Source: Candidatus Binatia bacterium (GTDB taxonomy: Bacteria > Desulfobacterota_B > Binatia > UBA9968 > JAJDTQ01). From it: 64,000 nt of DNA. A program made the translations under genes and the position numbers. Below are positions 35,105-43,501 of this stretch, piece by piece. The notes below the pieces were generated by a model. That model was not told the origin of the DNA, searched no databases, and saw nothing but the letters and a program-made list of their open reading frames with translations. The stretch spans positions 1 to 64,000 of the forward strand of contig JAJDTQ010000143.1 of the NCBI GenBank assembly GCA_022827045.1, read 5' to 3'. Every line of letters starts with the position of its first letter. Within the stretch, counting starts at the first letter, position 1.

Positions 35105-35833
35105 ATGAACTTCATCGGCATCGACCTGGCCTGGGGCAACCGCAATCCGACCGGTCTTGCACACCTGGTTTCGGGGAGCGGAGGTTGCCGCCTCGTGCGA
35201 TCGGACCGGCGCACCACCGACGAGGAGATCATCGAGTGGGTGGAGGGGTGTGGCGGGGATGACGTGTGGCTCGGGATCGACGCGCCCATCATCGCGAAGA
35301 ACCCGCCGGGCACCTCGAGGCCCGCGGACAAGATGGTCTCGGCCCGGTTCAGCCGCTACCACGCGGGGGTCTATCCGGCCAACCGGGAACGTTGCGAGCG
35401 GCCGGTGCGGCTGTGCCGCAAGCTCAGGCGCAGGGGGTTCTCATCGAACCCGTTCCGGCCCGGAAGCGGCGGGCGGCGACAGCTTGAAATTTTTCCCCAC
35501 CTGGTGCAGGTGGCCTTCTTCGAGCGGCCGCGTATCATCAAGTACAAGAAAGGTCCGGTGACGGCCCGGCAGACCGGTCTGGCGGAGTTTCGGGCGGCTA
35601 TCGAGACCCACCTCACCCGGCAGGACCCTCCCCTGCTGTGGTCGCCCGAACTCTCGCGGCTGCTTCGCGAAGACCCCCGCACGCTGCGCGGCTCGGCCCT
35701 CAAGTCCCTGGAGGACCGGCTGGACGCGGTGCTGTGCGCCTACATGGCGTTGTATTTTCACACCTGGGGCGAGACGCGCTGCGAGGTCATCGGAGATCAC
35801 GCCGAGGGGTACATCATCAGCATCCGGCGTTGA
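35105..35833 (+). CDS. DUF429 domain protein (RNase H-like fold, predicted nuclease)
   Basis: A 242-residue DUF429 protein. The opening MNFIGIDLAWGNRNPTGLA places an Asp on the first strand, followed by WLGIDAPI and IFPHLVQVAFF, all typical of the family, which is predicted to have an RNase H-like nuclease fold. The long C-terminal part (SLEDRLDAVLCAYMALYF, then GYIISIRR) also matches. The frame is open far upstream across plsY, but the family similarity starts at the ATG at 35105. Function is unknown. Confidence 0.78.
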   Translation: MNFIGIDLAWGNRNPTGLAHLVSGSGGCRLVRSDRRTTDEEIIEWVEGCGGDDVWLGIDAPIIAKNPPGTSRPADKMVSARFSRYHAGVYPANRERCERPVRLCRKLRRRGFSSNPFRPGSGGRRQLEIFPHLVQVAFFERPRIIKYKKGPVTARQTGLAEFRAAIETHLTRQDPPLLWSPELSRLLREDPRTLRGSALKSLEDRLDAVLCAYMALYFHTWGETRCEVIGDHAEGYIISIRR

Positions 35834-35925
35834 TTCCGTCCTTCCCGCGCAGCGTGTGGCGCTCTGACCTTCTCGCTCGCGCGAGAGGTCGCGCCCGAAG
35901 GCAACACCGTCAACGGTGTAGGCCG

Positions 35926-36249
35926 TCAGTTCGTGTCCCCAGCCCCATCCCGCTCCTTCAATGTTGCTACGTCACCCTTCAGGGTGGCTACGTCACCCTT
36001 CAGAGCGGTTACGTCTCTCGTTAGGGCGCCGACCACCTCTTTCAGCGTGATCACCGCTTCCTTTAGTGCTCCCACGGCCTCGCGGAGCGTACTCACCTCG
36101 CGTCGGATCTCACGCATGTCCTCGCGTAGTTCGCTAAAGCGCCGGTCCATGTCTTGGCGCACCTGCTTGATGCCTGTCATGGATAGGGTCCCGACTGTCG
36201 CGCCGACAGCGACCACGGACACGATGATGCTGATTGTTTCCGCGTTCAT
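35926..36249 (-). CDS. small membrane-anchored coiled-coil protein
   Basis: A 107-residue protein of unknown function. The N-terminus has one hydrophobic helix (ISIIVSVVAVGATVGTL, about 6-22). Almost all the rest is a heptad-repeat coiled coil (FSELREDMREIRREVSTL, then LKEAVITLKEVVGAL). Near the end the heptad ALKGDVATLKGDVATLKE repeats exactly and corresponds to a 21-base tandem repeat in the DNA. AAGGA lies about 11 bases before the ATG. Such short anchored coiled coils are common in metagenomic genomes; no partner is evident. Confidence 0.65.
   Translation of the reverse strand: MNAETISIIVSVVAVGATVGTLSMTGIKQVRQDMDRRFSELREDMREIRREVSTLREAVGALKEAVITLKEVVGALTRDVTALKGDVATLKGDVATLKERDGAGDTN
35961..36023. 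repeat. three tandem 21-base units
   Basis: Units 35961-35981 and 35982-36002 share the core TGGCTACGTCACCCTTCA-like sequence (three changes), and 36003-36023 is a diverged third unit. They encode seven-residue heptads of the coiled-coil protein on the minus strand, so the repeat number would change coil length in steps of one heptad. Confidence 0.8.
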
Positions 36250-36552
36250 TCTCGCCGGTTCCTTCTTGCTTGCTGAACTGCCCTGGGCTACCAGCCCGGC
36301 AACCGTCTTCGGCCTATTCTTCGTTTATATTGTATTGCTCGGTATCATAAGAGGTTTCTTTAGTTAAGGCTACCCCTTTTTCCGGATCTGGAACGAAGTC
36401 TTCTACGAGACGACTCGCAGCGGAAGACCCGTCCAGGTGCCCCCATTGACAATCCCGCGGCACCGACGTATTCACGCACCGCGAGCCATTTTTGCTGCAC
36501 GGCGAGCCAGACCGGCGGCCACCGTCTACGGCAACTGAGCAACGGGCCCCCA
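36250..36552. other. intergenic region (303 bases), nothing assigned
   Basis: Lies between the divergent coiled-coil gene and the acyl-CoA synthetase gene. It contains an AT-richer stretch (36310-36375) and some short open frames on both strands, none with family resemblance. A 46-residue hydrophobic frame on the plus strand (about 36235-36367) overlaps the coiled-coil gene start and is not accepted. Promoters for both flanking genes are expected but were not identified. Confidence 0.4.
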
Positions 36553-38742
36553 ATGAGCGCAGGTAAAGCCCCATCATCACGACCGGCACCGACCCCGCGC
36601 TCCGACGTGGAGGCGCTGCTGAACCCGCGTAACGTCGTCATCGTCGGCGCCACGGAGAGGCCGGGCAACTGGCCCCAGCGCTGCGCGCGCAATCTCGCCC
36701 GCTATGGTTACGGCGGCCCGGTCTATCCGCTCAACCCGAGACGCGAGGAGGTGTGGGGGACCCGGTGCTACCGGAGCTACGCCGAGCTGCCCGAGCCGCC
36801 CGACCACCTGGTCGTGTTCGTGCCCGCGCCCTACGTGGAGGCGACCCTGCGCGAAGGGGCGGCCGCCGGAGCGCGCAGCGCCACCGTGGTCTCCGCGGGT
36901 TTCGGCGAATCGCCCGATCCCGCGGCCATCGTGCGAGGCGAGTCTCTCGCCGCAACCATCGCGGAACTGGGAATCGCCGTCTCCGGCCCCAACTGTATCG
37001 GCAACTTCAACGGCGGCGCCAGGTTCGTCACCATGAGCGACAACCGGCCGCAGCGCACCGAGCCCGGTCCTGTCGCCGTCCTCGGGCAGTCCGGCGGGCT
37101 GGTGATGGCGCTCAAACGCACCCTCGAAGAGCGCGGCATGGACGTGGGCTACATCGTCTCCAGCGGGAACGAGGCCGGGCTCAAGACCGCGGACTACATC
37201 GAGTATTTCGCGGCCGATCCGCAGACCCGGGTGATCGTGTCCTATCTGGAAGCGGTGCGCGAGCCGGACCGGTTCCTGGCCGCCTGCACCACCGCGAAAA
37301 AGGCGGGCAAGCCGGTGATCGTGGTCAAGCTCGGCACCTCGGACAACGGCCGGGCGGCCGCGCTGGCCCACACAGGAGGGCTGGCGGGATCCATCGCCGC
37401 CTTCGACGCCATCGCCGGCGACTACGGCGCGGTCCGCGTCAACACCCTCGACGACGTGGTGGAGATGGCGGAGTACCTGCTGCACGCCCGGCTCCCCAAG
37501 GGCGAAGGGTTGGGCGCCATGACCTTCTCCGGAGGCCTGCGCGGTGTGCTGCTGGACCATGCGGAAGCCAACGGCCTGTCCTTTCCTCCGCTCGCCCCCA
37601 AGACCTGCAGGCGCCTGGAGAAGCTGCTCGGCGTGGGCACCGTCATCGGCAATCCCCTGGATTCCGGCTTTGCCGCCCTGAGCAGCCACGAGACCTACGT
37701 GCAGTGCGTCGAGACCATGCTGGACGATCCCGGAGTCGACACGCTGCTGTTGCAGGAGGAGTTGCTGAGGGCGCCGGAGGGCGGGAACAAGGAAACCAAC
37801 ATGCGCGCGGTCAACGCGCTGGCGGCCCGGGCGAGGAAGCCCATCGCCTTCGTTACCATGATCTCGCACGGGCTGAACGATTATGCCCGCGACCTGCGCG
37901 ACGGCCTCCGGAACGTCGCCTTCCTGCAGGAAGCGGACAAGTCGCTGCGCACGGTGCGCTCGGTGATTTCATACGCGAAGCGGTTGTCGAGGAAGGCGAG
38001 TTCCAAGCGCGGCGGCCGGCCTGCCACGCCGCCGGCGGTCCGCAGGCTGCTGCCGGTGGCCGGCGACGGCCCGGGCCCGATGCCGCTGTCGGAGATCGAT
38101 TCCAAGGCGCTGCTCCGGGCCTATGGCCTTCGGACGCCCAGGGAGCGGCTGGCTGGCAGCGCGGCCGAGGCGGCCCGGATCGCCCGCGCCATCGGGTTCC
38201 CGGTGGTGCTGAAGGCGGCGGGCGCCGAGCTGACACACAAGTCGGAGGCCGGCGGTGTCTTGCTGAACAACGGGAACGCCGGCGCCGTGCGCCGGGGGTA
38301 CGGCGCCATCCTGCGCAACGTCGGGCGCAAGGCCAGCGGGGTCGCGATCGACGGCGTGCTGGTGGCCGAGCAGGTGGCCGGGGATCTGGAACTGGTTATC
38401 GGCGCCTCGCGCGACCCGGAGATGGGGACCATCGTAATGTTCGGATCGGGCGGAGTGGCGCTGGAGCTCTACCGCGACGTAGCATTCGCCGCGCCCACCC
38501 TCGATGAGGCCGGCGCCGGCGATTTGATCGCCCGCACCAGGGCGGCCCGGCTGATGGAAGGCTACCGCGGCGCGCCGCCCCTGGATCGGGGAGCGCTGGC
38601 CAAGGCGTTGATCGCGGTGTCGCGGCTCGCCTGCGACCTGGGCGAACGGCTCGAATCCATCGACGTCAATCCCTTTGTGCTGCGCCGCAGGGGCGGCATC
38701 GCCCTCGACGCCTTGGTGGTGCTTGCGGGTCGGGGGCTGTGA
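36553..38742 (+). CDS. ADP-forming acyl-CoA synthetase-like protein (acetate-CoA ligase family)
   Basis: A 729-residue protein with the alpha and beta parts of NDP-forming acyl-CoA synthetases fused. It has an N-terminal CoA-binding Rossmann domain (NPRNVVIVGATERPGNW), ligase domains with the phospho-histidine His273 in LAHTGGLAGS, and a C-terminal ATP-grasp part (about 515-729; SKALLRAYGLRTP, FPVVLKAAGAELTHKSEAGG, VLVAEQVAGDLELVIG). It would interconvert acyl-CoA plus ADP and phosphate with free acid plus ATP. The acyl group cannot be predicted. It starts in a region without a clear operon partner; crcB follows after 73 bases. Confidence 0.85.
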   Translation: MSAGKAPSSRPAPTPRSDVEALLNPRNVVIVGATERPGNWPQRCARNLARYGYGGPVYPLNPRREEVWGTRCYRSYAELPEPPDHLVVFVPAPYVEATLREGAAAGARSATVVSAGFGESPDPAAIVRGESLAATIAELGIAVSGPNCIGNFNGGARFVTMSDNRPQRTEPGPVAVLGQSGGLVMALKRTLEERGMDVGYIVSSGNEAGLKTADYIEYFAADPQTRVIVSYLEAVREPDRFLAACTTAKKAGKPVIVVKLGTSDNGRAAALAHTGGLAGSIAAFDAIAGDYGAVRVNTLDDVVEMAEYLLHARLPKGEGLGAMTFSGGLRGVLLDHAEANGLSFPPLAPKTCRRLEKLLGVGTVIGNPLDSGFAALSSHETYVQCVETMLDDPGVDTLLLQEELLRAPEGGNKETNMRAVNALAARARKPIAFVTMISHGLNDYARDLRDGLRNVAFLQEADKSLRTVRSVISYAKRLSRKASSKRGGRPATPPAVRRLLPVAGDGPGPMPLSEIDSKALLRAYGLRTPRERLAGSAAEAARIARAIGFPVVLKAAGAELTHKSEAGGVLLNNGNAGAVRRGYGAILRNVGRKASGVAIDGVLVAEQVAGDLELVIGASRDPEMGTIVMFGSGGVALELYRDVAFAAPTLDEAGAGDLIARTRAARLMEGYRGAPPLDRGALAKALIAVSRLACDLGERLESIDVNPFVLRRRGGIALDALVVLAGRGL

Positions 38743-38815
38743 CGGAAGGATTCATAGACTTGAGCCATGCCATGCTTGAGATCGAGCGGCTGACTCCGGG
38801 CGAGGGCCGGGCGGC

Positions 38816-39214
38816 GTGATCTATTTCTGGATTGCGCTGGGCAGCGCCATCGGCGGTGCTGGGCGCCATTGGTGCAACAACCTGCTTTCAGGGGCGCTCG
38901 GGGACGCGTTCCCATGGGGCACGATCGCCGTGAACGTCACCGGATCGTTCCTCATCGGGTTCCTGGCGTCGATGGATTCCTTTCCGGACCGCTTTGGGTT
39001 GCCGGGACCTGAGGCGCGCGCGTTCCTCATGGTGGGCGTGTGCGGAGGCTACACGACCTTCTCGGCCTTCAGCCTGCAGACGCTGGACCTCTTGCGGGCC
39101 GGCCAATGGCCCCAGGCTCTCTGCAACATCGCCCTGTCGGTCACGCTGTGCCTCGTCGCGGTCTGGTTGGGACACCGCGCATACACCTGCCTCGCCGTTG
39201 AGCGGACGGGCTGA
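38816..39214 (+). CDS. crcB: fluoride efflux channel CrcB/Fluc
   Basis: A 132-residue, four-helix membrane protein that exports fluoride as a dimer. Hallmarks are GSAIGGAGRHW, IAVNVTGSFLIGFL (the conserved Asn) and GVCGGYTTFSAFSLQT (the phenylalanine-track region and the central Thr-Thr). GTG at 38816 is the start. No fluoride riboswitch was recognised in the 73 bases upstream. Confidence 0.92.
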   Translation: MIYFWIALGSAIGGAGRHWCNNLLSGALGDAFPWGTIAVNVTGSFLIGFLASMDSFPDRFGLPGPEARAFLMVGVCGGYTTFSAFSLQTLDLLRAGQWPQALCNIALSVTLCLVAVWLGHRAYTCLAVERTG

Positions 39215-39282
39215 TCCCGTGTGGCCAAAGGGTCATTCGGGTGACGTGGCGATGCGGACCGTCGCTGAACAGGAGAACTCCA

Positions 39283-40638
39283 TTGGCAGGCCGTAAACAC
39301 TGGATCCGTAACGCCGACGTCGTCGTCACGATGGACGTGGACCGAAGCGAGCTGGCAGGTGCGGACATCGTTGTGGTGGACGGCCGCGTCGAGAGCGTGA
39401 GCGCCGGCGGTCCGGAGGACCCTGCCGGGTGGAAGGTGATCGATGCCCGCGGCTGCGTGGTGACGCCGGCGCTCGTCAATACCCATCACCACCTTTTCCA
39501 GACCTTGACCCGCGCCGTGCCGGCTTGTCAGGACGCGTCGCTGTTCGGCTGGCTCAGGTCGCTCTATCCGGTGTGGGCGCGCATGCGGCCCGAGGACATT
39601 TTCGTCTCGGCGCAGCTCGGGCTGGCGGAACTGGCCCTGTCGGGTTGCGGCACGAGCTCGGACCATCTCTATCTCTATCCCGACGGCGTCCGGCTGGAGG
39701 ACACCATCGAGGCCGCGGGCTCCGTCGGATTGCGCTTCTACCCTACCCGCGGCGCCATGAGCATCGGCGAAAGCTCCGGCGGCCTGCCGCCGGACAGCCT
39801 GACCGAGCGCGAGGCCGACATCCTCGATGACTGTATCCGCGTGATCGACGCCTTTCACGATGCGTCCGAGGGCGCCATGGTCCGCGTCGGCATCGCCCCA
39901 TGCTCGCCCTTCTCCGTCTCCCGGGAACTGATGCGGGATGCCGCGGCGCTTGCGGCCGACAAGGGAGTGCGTCTGCACACCCACCTCGCCGAGAATGCCG
40001 AGGATGTCGCCTGGTCGCTCGAGACCCTTGGCTGCCGGCCCGGTGAGTACGCGGAATCGCTTGGGTGGGTCGGAGAGCACGTGTGGCACACGCACTGCGT
40101 TCAGCTCGACCCGAGCGAGATCGCCCTCTTTGCCCGGACCGGGACCGGCGTCGTGCACTGCCCGTCGTCGAATTGCCGGTTGGGGTCGGGCATCGCGCCG
40201 GTCCGCGCCATGCGCGACGCCGGGGTCGCCGTCGGCCTGGGCGTCGACGGATCGGCTAGCAACGATTCCGGAAGCCTCCTGCCTGAAGCTCGGCAAGCCA
40301 TGATGCTGCAGCGGGTCCGTTACGGCGCCGCCGCCATGAGCGCCCGCGAAGCCCTCGAAACGGCGACCCTGGGGGGAGCGACCGTTCTCGGGCGCGCCGG
40401 CGAGCTCGGAACCATCGAACCGGGCAAGCGCGCCGACCTGGCGATCTGGGACGTTTCCGGCCTGGGCGCCGCCGGCGCCTGGGACCCGGTAGCCGCTCTC
40501 ATGCTCTGCGGCCCGTTCACCGTTCGCGACCTGCTGGTGGAAGGACGGCCGGTGGTGCGCGATGGCATGCTGACGACGGTGGATCCGGTCGCGGTCGCCG
40601 AGGCGGCTCGCAGGTGTGTTGCGCGGCTCGCAGCCTAG
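39283..40638 (+). CDS. amidohydrolase, 8-oxoguanine deaminase-like
   Basis: A 451-residue metal-dependent hydrolase (TrzN/8-oxoguanine deaminase subgroup). The start is TTG at 39283, six bases after AGGAGAA; an earlier GTG at 39241 is less well placed. The metal site HxH is His68 and His70 in NTHHHLFQT. Later ligands lie in RLHTHLAEN and in HTHCVQLD, and the Asp in GVDGSASNDSG. This last signature, with GTGVVHCPSSNCRLGSGIAP, fits the 8-oxoguanine deaminase group. It would deaminate an oxidised purine or related base. Confidence 0.83.
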   Translation: MAGRKHWIRNADVVVTMDVDRSELAGADIVVVDGRVESVSAGGPEDPAGWKVIDARGCVVTPALVNTHHHLFQTLTRAVPACQDASLFGWLRSLYPVWARMRPEDIFVSAQLGLAELALSGCGTSSDHLYLYPDGVRLEDTIEAAGSVGLRFYPTRGAMSIGESSGGLPPDSLTEREADILDDCIRVIDAFHDASEGAMVRVGIAPCSPFSVSRELMRDAAALAADKGVRLHTHLAENAEDVAWSLETLGCRPGEYAESLGWVGEHVWHTHCVQLDPSEIALFARTGTGVVHCPSSNCRLGSGIAPVRAMRDAGVAVGLGVDGSASNDSGSLLPEARQAMMLQRVRYGAAAMSAREALETATLGGATVLGRAGELGTIEPGKRADLAIWDVSGLGAAGAWDPVAALMLCGPFTVRDLLVEGRPVVRDGMLTTVDPVAVAEAARRCVARLAA

Positions 40639-40689
40639 GCATGCAATCTGCCAGCGGCGGGATTCACAGGACCGAGGGAGAGACTGGAC

Positions 40690-41220
40690 ATGGTGACATT
40701 CCTTCTGAAGCCGATGGCGGTGCTGGCCCTGCTGTTTTCCGGAGCCATCTTCGGGTTCTTCTATGCCTGGGTCTGTTCGACGATGTGGGGCCTGGATGCG
40801 GCGGATCCCAATGTCGCCATCGCCGCCATGCAGGCCATGAACACGAGCGTGCGCAACCTTGTATTCGCTCCCGCGTTCTGGGGGACATCTCTCATCCTGA
40901 TGGGCACGGCGTTGGTGGCCTGGAAATGCGGGGAAACACGGGCCGTTCTCTTCTTCGGAGCGGGCGGCATACTCTACGTTTTGGGTGCCATGGTCCCTAC
41001 GGTCACCGTCAACGTCGCGCTCAATGAAACACTGGCGCTGGTGGCGACCCCACTGGATACGGCGCGCGCGGCAGCGGTGTGGCAGGCCTATTCCGAACCG
41101 TGGCAGCGCTGGAATACCGTTCGTACGGTGGGTTCGGGGGTCACGCTGATGCTCACCGGATTGGGCATCCTGAGTTTCGGGTGGATCGGAGATGGCCGGT
41201 CCCGGCCCCTCCCTGGCTGA
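40690..41220 (+). CDS. DUF1772 membrane protein
   Basis: A 176-residue protein with four predicted membrane helices (LLKPMAVLALLFSGAIFGFF, VFAPAFWGTSLILMGTALV, AVLFFGAGGILYVLGAMV, VGSGVTLMLTGLGILSFG). The conserved features AAMQAMNTSVRN and TVNVALNETLA match the DUF1772 (anthrone-oxygenase-like) family. The ATG at 40690 follows GGGAGAGACTGGAC. Function in bacteria is unknown. It is convergent with thiD. Confidence 0.72.
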   Translation: MVTFLLKPMAVLALLFSGAIFGFFYAWVCSTMWGLDAADPNVAIAAMQAMNTSVRNLVFAPAFWGTSLILMGTALVAWKCGETRAVLFFGAGGILYVLGAMVPTVTVNVALNETLALVATPLDTARAAAVWQAYSEPWQRWNTVRTVGSGVTLMLTGLGILSFGWIGDGRSRPLPG

Positions 41221-41279
41221 TTCACGGGATCCGCGCTCACCCATGAGCCGGACGATCACTCGAGACCATTCGCATTCGT

Positions 41280-42062
41280 CTACCGGTGGGAATGATTCAC
41301 CGGGCTGTGCCCGGCTCCGATGGAGTACGCTTGGCGGATGGCCTCGGTAATGAACGCCTTTGCTTCGGCGACCGCGGTTTCCAATGACTTGTTACGGGCC
41401 AGGCCGCAGGCCAAGGCTGCCGAGTACGTGCAGCCGGTGCCGTGGGTGTTGCGGGTCCGTATCCGTAGAGCCGGGTACTCGTGGAAGTCAGCGCCGTCGT
41501 AGAGGAGGTCGGTGGCGGCGCCCTTCCGATGACCCCCCTTCACCACGACGCTTCTGGCTCCCATCCCGACGATGCGTCGCGCCATTTCCTTGATCGCCCG
41601 CACACCGGTCCCCTCCACGCCCGTCAGCGCCTGTGCCTCGGGCAGGTTCGGCGTGACGACCGTGGCCAGCGGTAACAGGCGGGTCCGCAACGTCCGGATG
41701 GCGTCCGGGCGCAGCAGCACGTGGCCGCCCTTGGCCACCATGACCGGGTCCACTACGAGGCGCTGAATGCCGTGCTGCCGGACCTTGTCGGCAACGGTGC
41801 GGATGATGTGGGCGTTGGCGAGCATGCCGGTCTTGACCGCGTCGGCGCCTATGTCGTCCATGACGGCGTCGATCTGCGCGGCCACCACCGGCGCCGGCGT
41901 CTCGAGGACCCGCGTGACGCCGTGGGTGTTCTGCGCGGTGATGGCCGTGACCACGGACGTGCCGTAGACCCCTAGCGCCGCGAAGGTCTTGAGGTCCGCC
42001 TGGAGGCCGGCCCCGGCCCCGGAGTCCGAGCCCGCGATGGTGAGTGCCTTGTAGATCTTCAC
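41280..42062 (-). CDS. thiD: hydroxymethylpyrimidine/phosphomethylpyrimidine kinase ThiD
   Basis: A 260-residue ribokinase-fold enzyme that phosphorylates HMP and HMP-P for thiamine synthesis. Signatures are ALTIAGSDSGAGAGLQADLK, TAITAQNTHGV, VDPVMVAKGGHVLL, TPNLPEAQALTG and the catalytic end RNTHGTGCTYSAALA (anion hole). The start is GTG at 42062; the longer frame upstream runs into the region near the VapC stop and is not family-like. No other thiamine gene is in the window. Confidence 0.93.
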   Translation of the reverse strand: MKIYKALTIAGSDSGAGAGLQADLKTFAALGVYGTSVVTAITAQNTHGVTRVLETPAPVVAAQIDAVMDDIGADAVKTGMLANAHIIRTVADKVRQHGIQRLVVDPVMVAKGGHVLLRPDAIRTLRTRLLPLATVVTPNLPEAQALTGVEGTGVRAIKEMARRIVGMGARSVVVKGGHRKGAATDLLYDGADFHEYPALRIRTRNTHGTGCTYSAALACGLARNKSLETAVAEAKAFITEAIRQAYSIGAGHSPVNHSHR

Positions 42063-42084
42063 GGAAGTCCCACCCCAGCCGCCC

Positions 42085-42498
42085 TCACGCGGTCGTGGTG
42101 CCCCGCGGCGGCAACGCGGCCTCGATATCGGTGCGGGCGAAATCGTCGCCTTTGAACAGCAGTGGCTCGCCGATGGTGCTTGCGAGCGCGTAAGCGAAGC
42201 AGTCGCCAAAGTTGAGCCCGGCCGGGTGGTTGCCCTTGCCGAAGCGTCGCCAGGCAAGTCGAGCCGCAGCCGTCTGTTCGGGTGTCACCGGTACCAATTC
42301 GATGGACGCTTTGTCTACCAACACGTCGAGTTCGTGTCCGGCTGTTACTCCGCCCCTGCTTTCGATCACCATAGCTGCTTCAAGCAGCGCGACCACGGAC
42401 ATGCGGCGCGGCCATGCCGTCGCGATGGCGTCCTCATAGAGATTCGCGTCGGCCTCGCCGAGAAGGATCGCCAGGATCGCCGACGTGTCGATGATCAC
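42085..42498 (-). CDS. vapC: VapC-type PIN-domain toxin
   Basis: A 137-residue PIN ribonuclease. MIIDTSAILAILLGE gives the first catalytic Asp4, VALLEAAMVIE the Glu, LNFGDCFAYALA the third acidic residue, and LLFKGDDFARTDI the last. The ATG overlaps the VapB stop (ATGA). Unlike the other PIN genes here, both members of this pair are intact. VapC enzymes usually cut tRNA or rRNA; the target cannot be predicted. Confidence 0.9.
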   Translation of the reverse strand: MIIDTSAILAILLGEADANLYEDAIATAWPRRMSVVALLEAAMVIESRGGVTAGHELDVLVDKASIELVPVTPEQTAAARLAWRRFGKGNHPAGLNFGDCFAYALASTIGEPLLFKGDDFARTDIEAALPPRGTTTA

Positions 42499-42752
42499 TT
42501 GGGCAACCCATGGTCGTCGTACAAGAGGTCTCCGTGTTCGGTAGACGACGGCCCAGGCACCAGGAGACCGGCACAGCGTTGTCCTATTGCATGAAGTTCA
42601 CCTGCCAGCGCGTCAGCACTACGCCGATTCCGTTCACGTTCCAGACGTTCCCGCAACGCGACGGTGATGGCGCCGGTCATGGTTTCGCCCGTCAATTCAG
42701 CGAGTTCGCTTGCGAGCCGGCAAGTATTCTCGTTCTTGATGTTGAGACCCAT
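42495..42752 (-). CDS. vapB: VapB-type antitoxin
   Basis: An 85-residue antitoxin. LNIKNENTCRLASELAELTG followed by ETMTGAITVALRERLERERN is the Rv0623/VapB (ribbon-helix-helix-like) pattern, and the C-terminal GLPK tail would reach the toxin. MGLNIKNE at 42752 is chosen because GGAG lies eight bases upstream. A palindrome upstream at 42763-42791 is a probable operator for the VapBC complex. Confidence 0.87.
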   Translation of the reverse strand: MGLNIKNENTCRLASELAELTGETMTGAITVALRERLERERNRRSADALAGELHAIGQRCAGLLVPGPSSTEHGDLLYDDHGLPK

Positions 42753-42762
42753 CGACAACTCC

Positions 42763-42791
42763 GGGTAGAATAGTAAAACCAAATTCTACCC
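42763..42791. promoter_or_regulatory. palindromic operator upstream of vapBC
   Basis: GGGTAGAAT (42763-42771) and ATTCTACCC (42783-42791) are perfect 9-base inverted repeats with an 11-base spacer. They begin 11 bases before the vapB start. A TACTAT on the minus strand within the spacer could be a -10 element. Autorepression by the toxin-antitoxin complex is the usual arrangement for this family. Confidence 0.7.
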
Positions 42792-42928
42792 TACGCGTTA
42801 AAGAGCCCATATGCAATGGCGATAGCGGGTCTACGTGGGTTATCCCGACCTGATGTTGCCTCGCGGCTGATGAATTGAGTTGACATCCCCGCCTTTTCCT
42901 GTTGGCATACCCTGCCACGGGTGACGCC

Positions 42929-43501
42929 ATGACAAATATCCTTTCGAAAGACCGATTGCAGGGGTTCTTCCTCAACATGACGCAGCGATGCTTCGGCGAG
43001 CTGGGGATCCGCGATGCGGAGGTGACCGGCTATGTGGCGGACGTGCTGACGGAGTTCGCCCGCAGCGACCGGCTGTATCGCATGCGCTCCCGCAGGAACC
43101 AGAGACTGGACAGCGTTGTGGAGATGCTGGTGGCGGACGGCGAGTCGGTCTCCCGCGAGAACCCGCTCATGCAGGAGCGGCGGATGCGGAAGTATCTCGG
43201 GGACTATACACTCTTCATGAGCGGTATCTTCCGTTCCTACGTGGAGCGCGGCGGCTACCTGGACTATTACCTGCAGGAGGGCAGCCGTTCCTACTGGAAG
43301 GTTTCCGAAGTGGACCTGTCGCTTTACCGGACAGGGTTCCTGCTTTTCCAGGAGCTTTCGGAGAAGTTCGAGTACCTGTCCGGAGCGCTCGACTACATGC
43401 ACAAGGCCTACTTCGCGGCCTCACCGAAAAAGGATGATCCATTCTCCGGTTTCCTGAAGCAGATCGAAGGATGGATGAAGGTGAACGTAACCGACAACTG
43501 A
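42929..43501 (+). CDS. hypothetical protein upstream of mltG
   Basis: A 190-residue soluble, helical protein (TNILSKDRLQGFFLNMTQRC, VADVLTEFARSDRLYRMRSR, DYTLFMSGIFRSYVERGGYL). It has no recognised domain, signal peptide or membrane helix. The ATG at 42929 is taken; a TTG at 42902 is possible. Its stop overlaps the mltG gene by 31 bases, so the two are likely co-expressed. That link suggests, but does not prove, a role near cell-wall synthesis. Confidence 0.65.
   Translation: MTNILSKDRLQGFFLNMTQRCFGELGIRDAEVTGYVADVLTEFARSDRLYRMRSRRNQRLDSVVEMLVADGESVSRENPLMQERRMRKYLGDYTLFMSGIFRSYVERGGYLDYYLQEGSRSYWKVSEVDLSLYRTGFLLFQELSEKFEYLSGALDYMHKAYFAASPKKDDPFSGFLKQIEGWMKVNVTDN

Noticed and set aside
35961..36023. 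CRISPR-like short repeats
   Set aside because: The units are directly adjacent without spacers and encode in-frame heptads of a coiled coil.
36235..36367. Hydrophobic 46-residue frame on the plus strand
   Set aside because: It overlaps the start of the coiled-coil gene on the other strand, has no clear ribosome-binding site, and its hydrophobicity is partly the antisense of that gene's membrane helix.
38743..38815. Fluoride riboswitch before crcB
   Set aside because: The short gap lacks the conserved GGnGAUGG and pseudoknot segments of the crcB motif.
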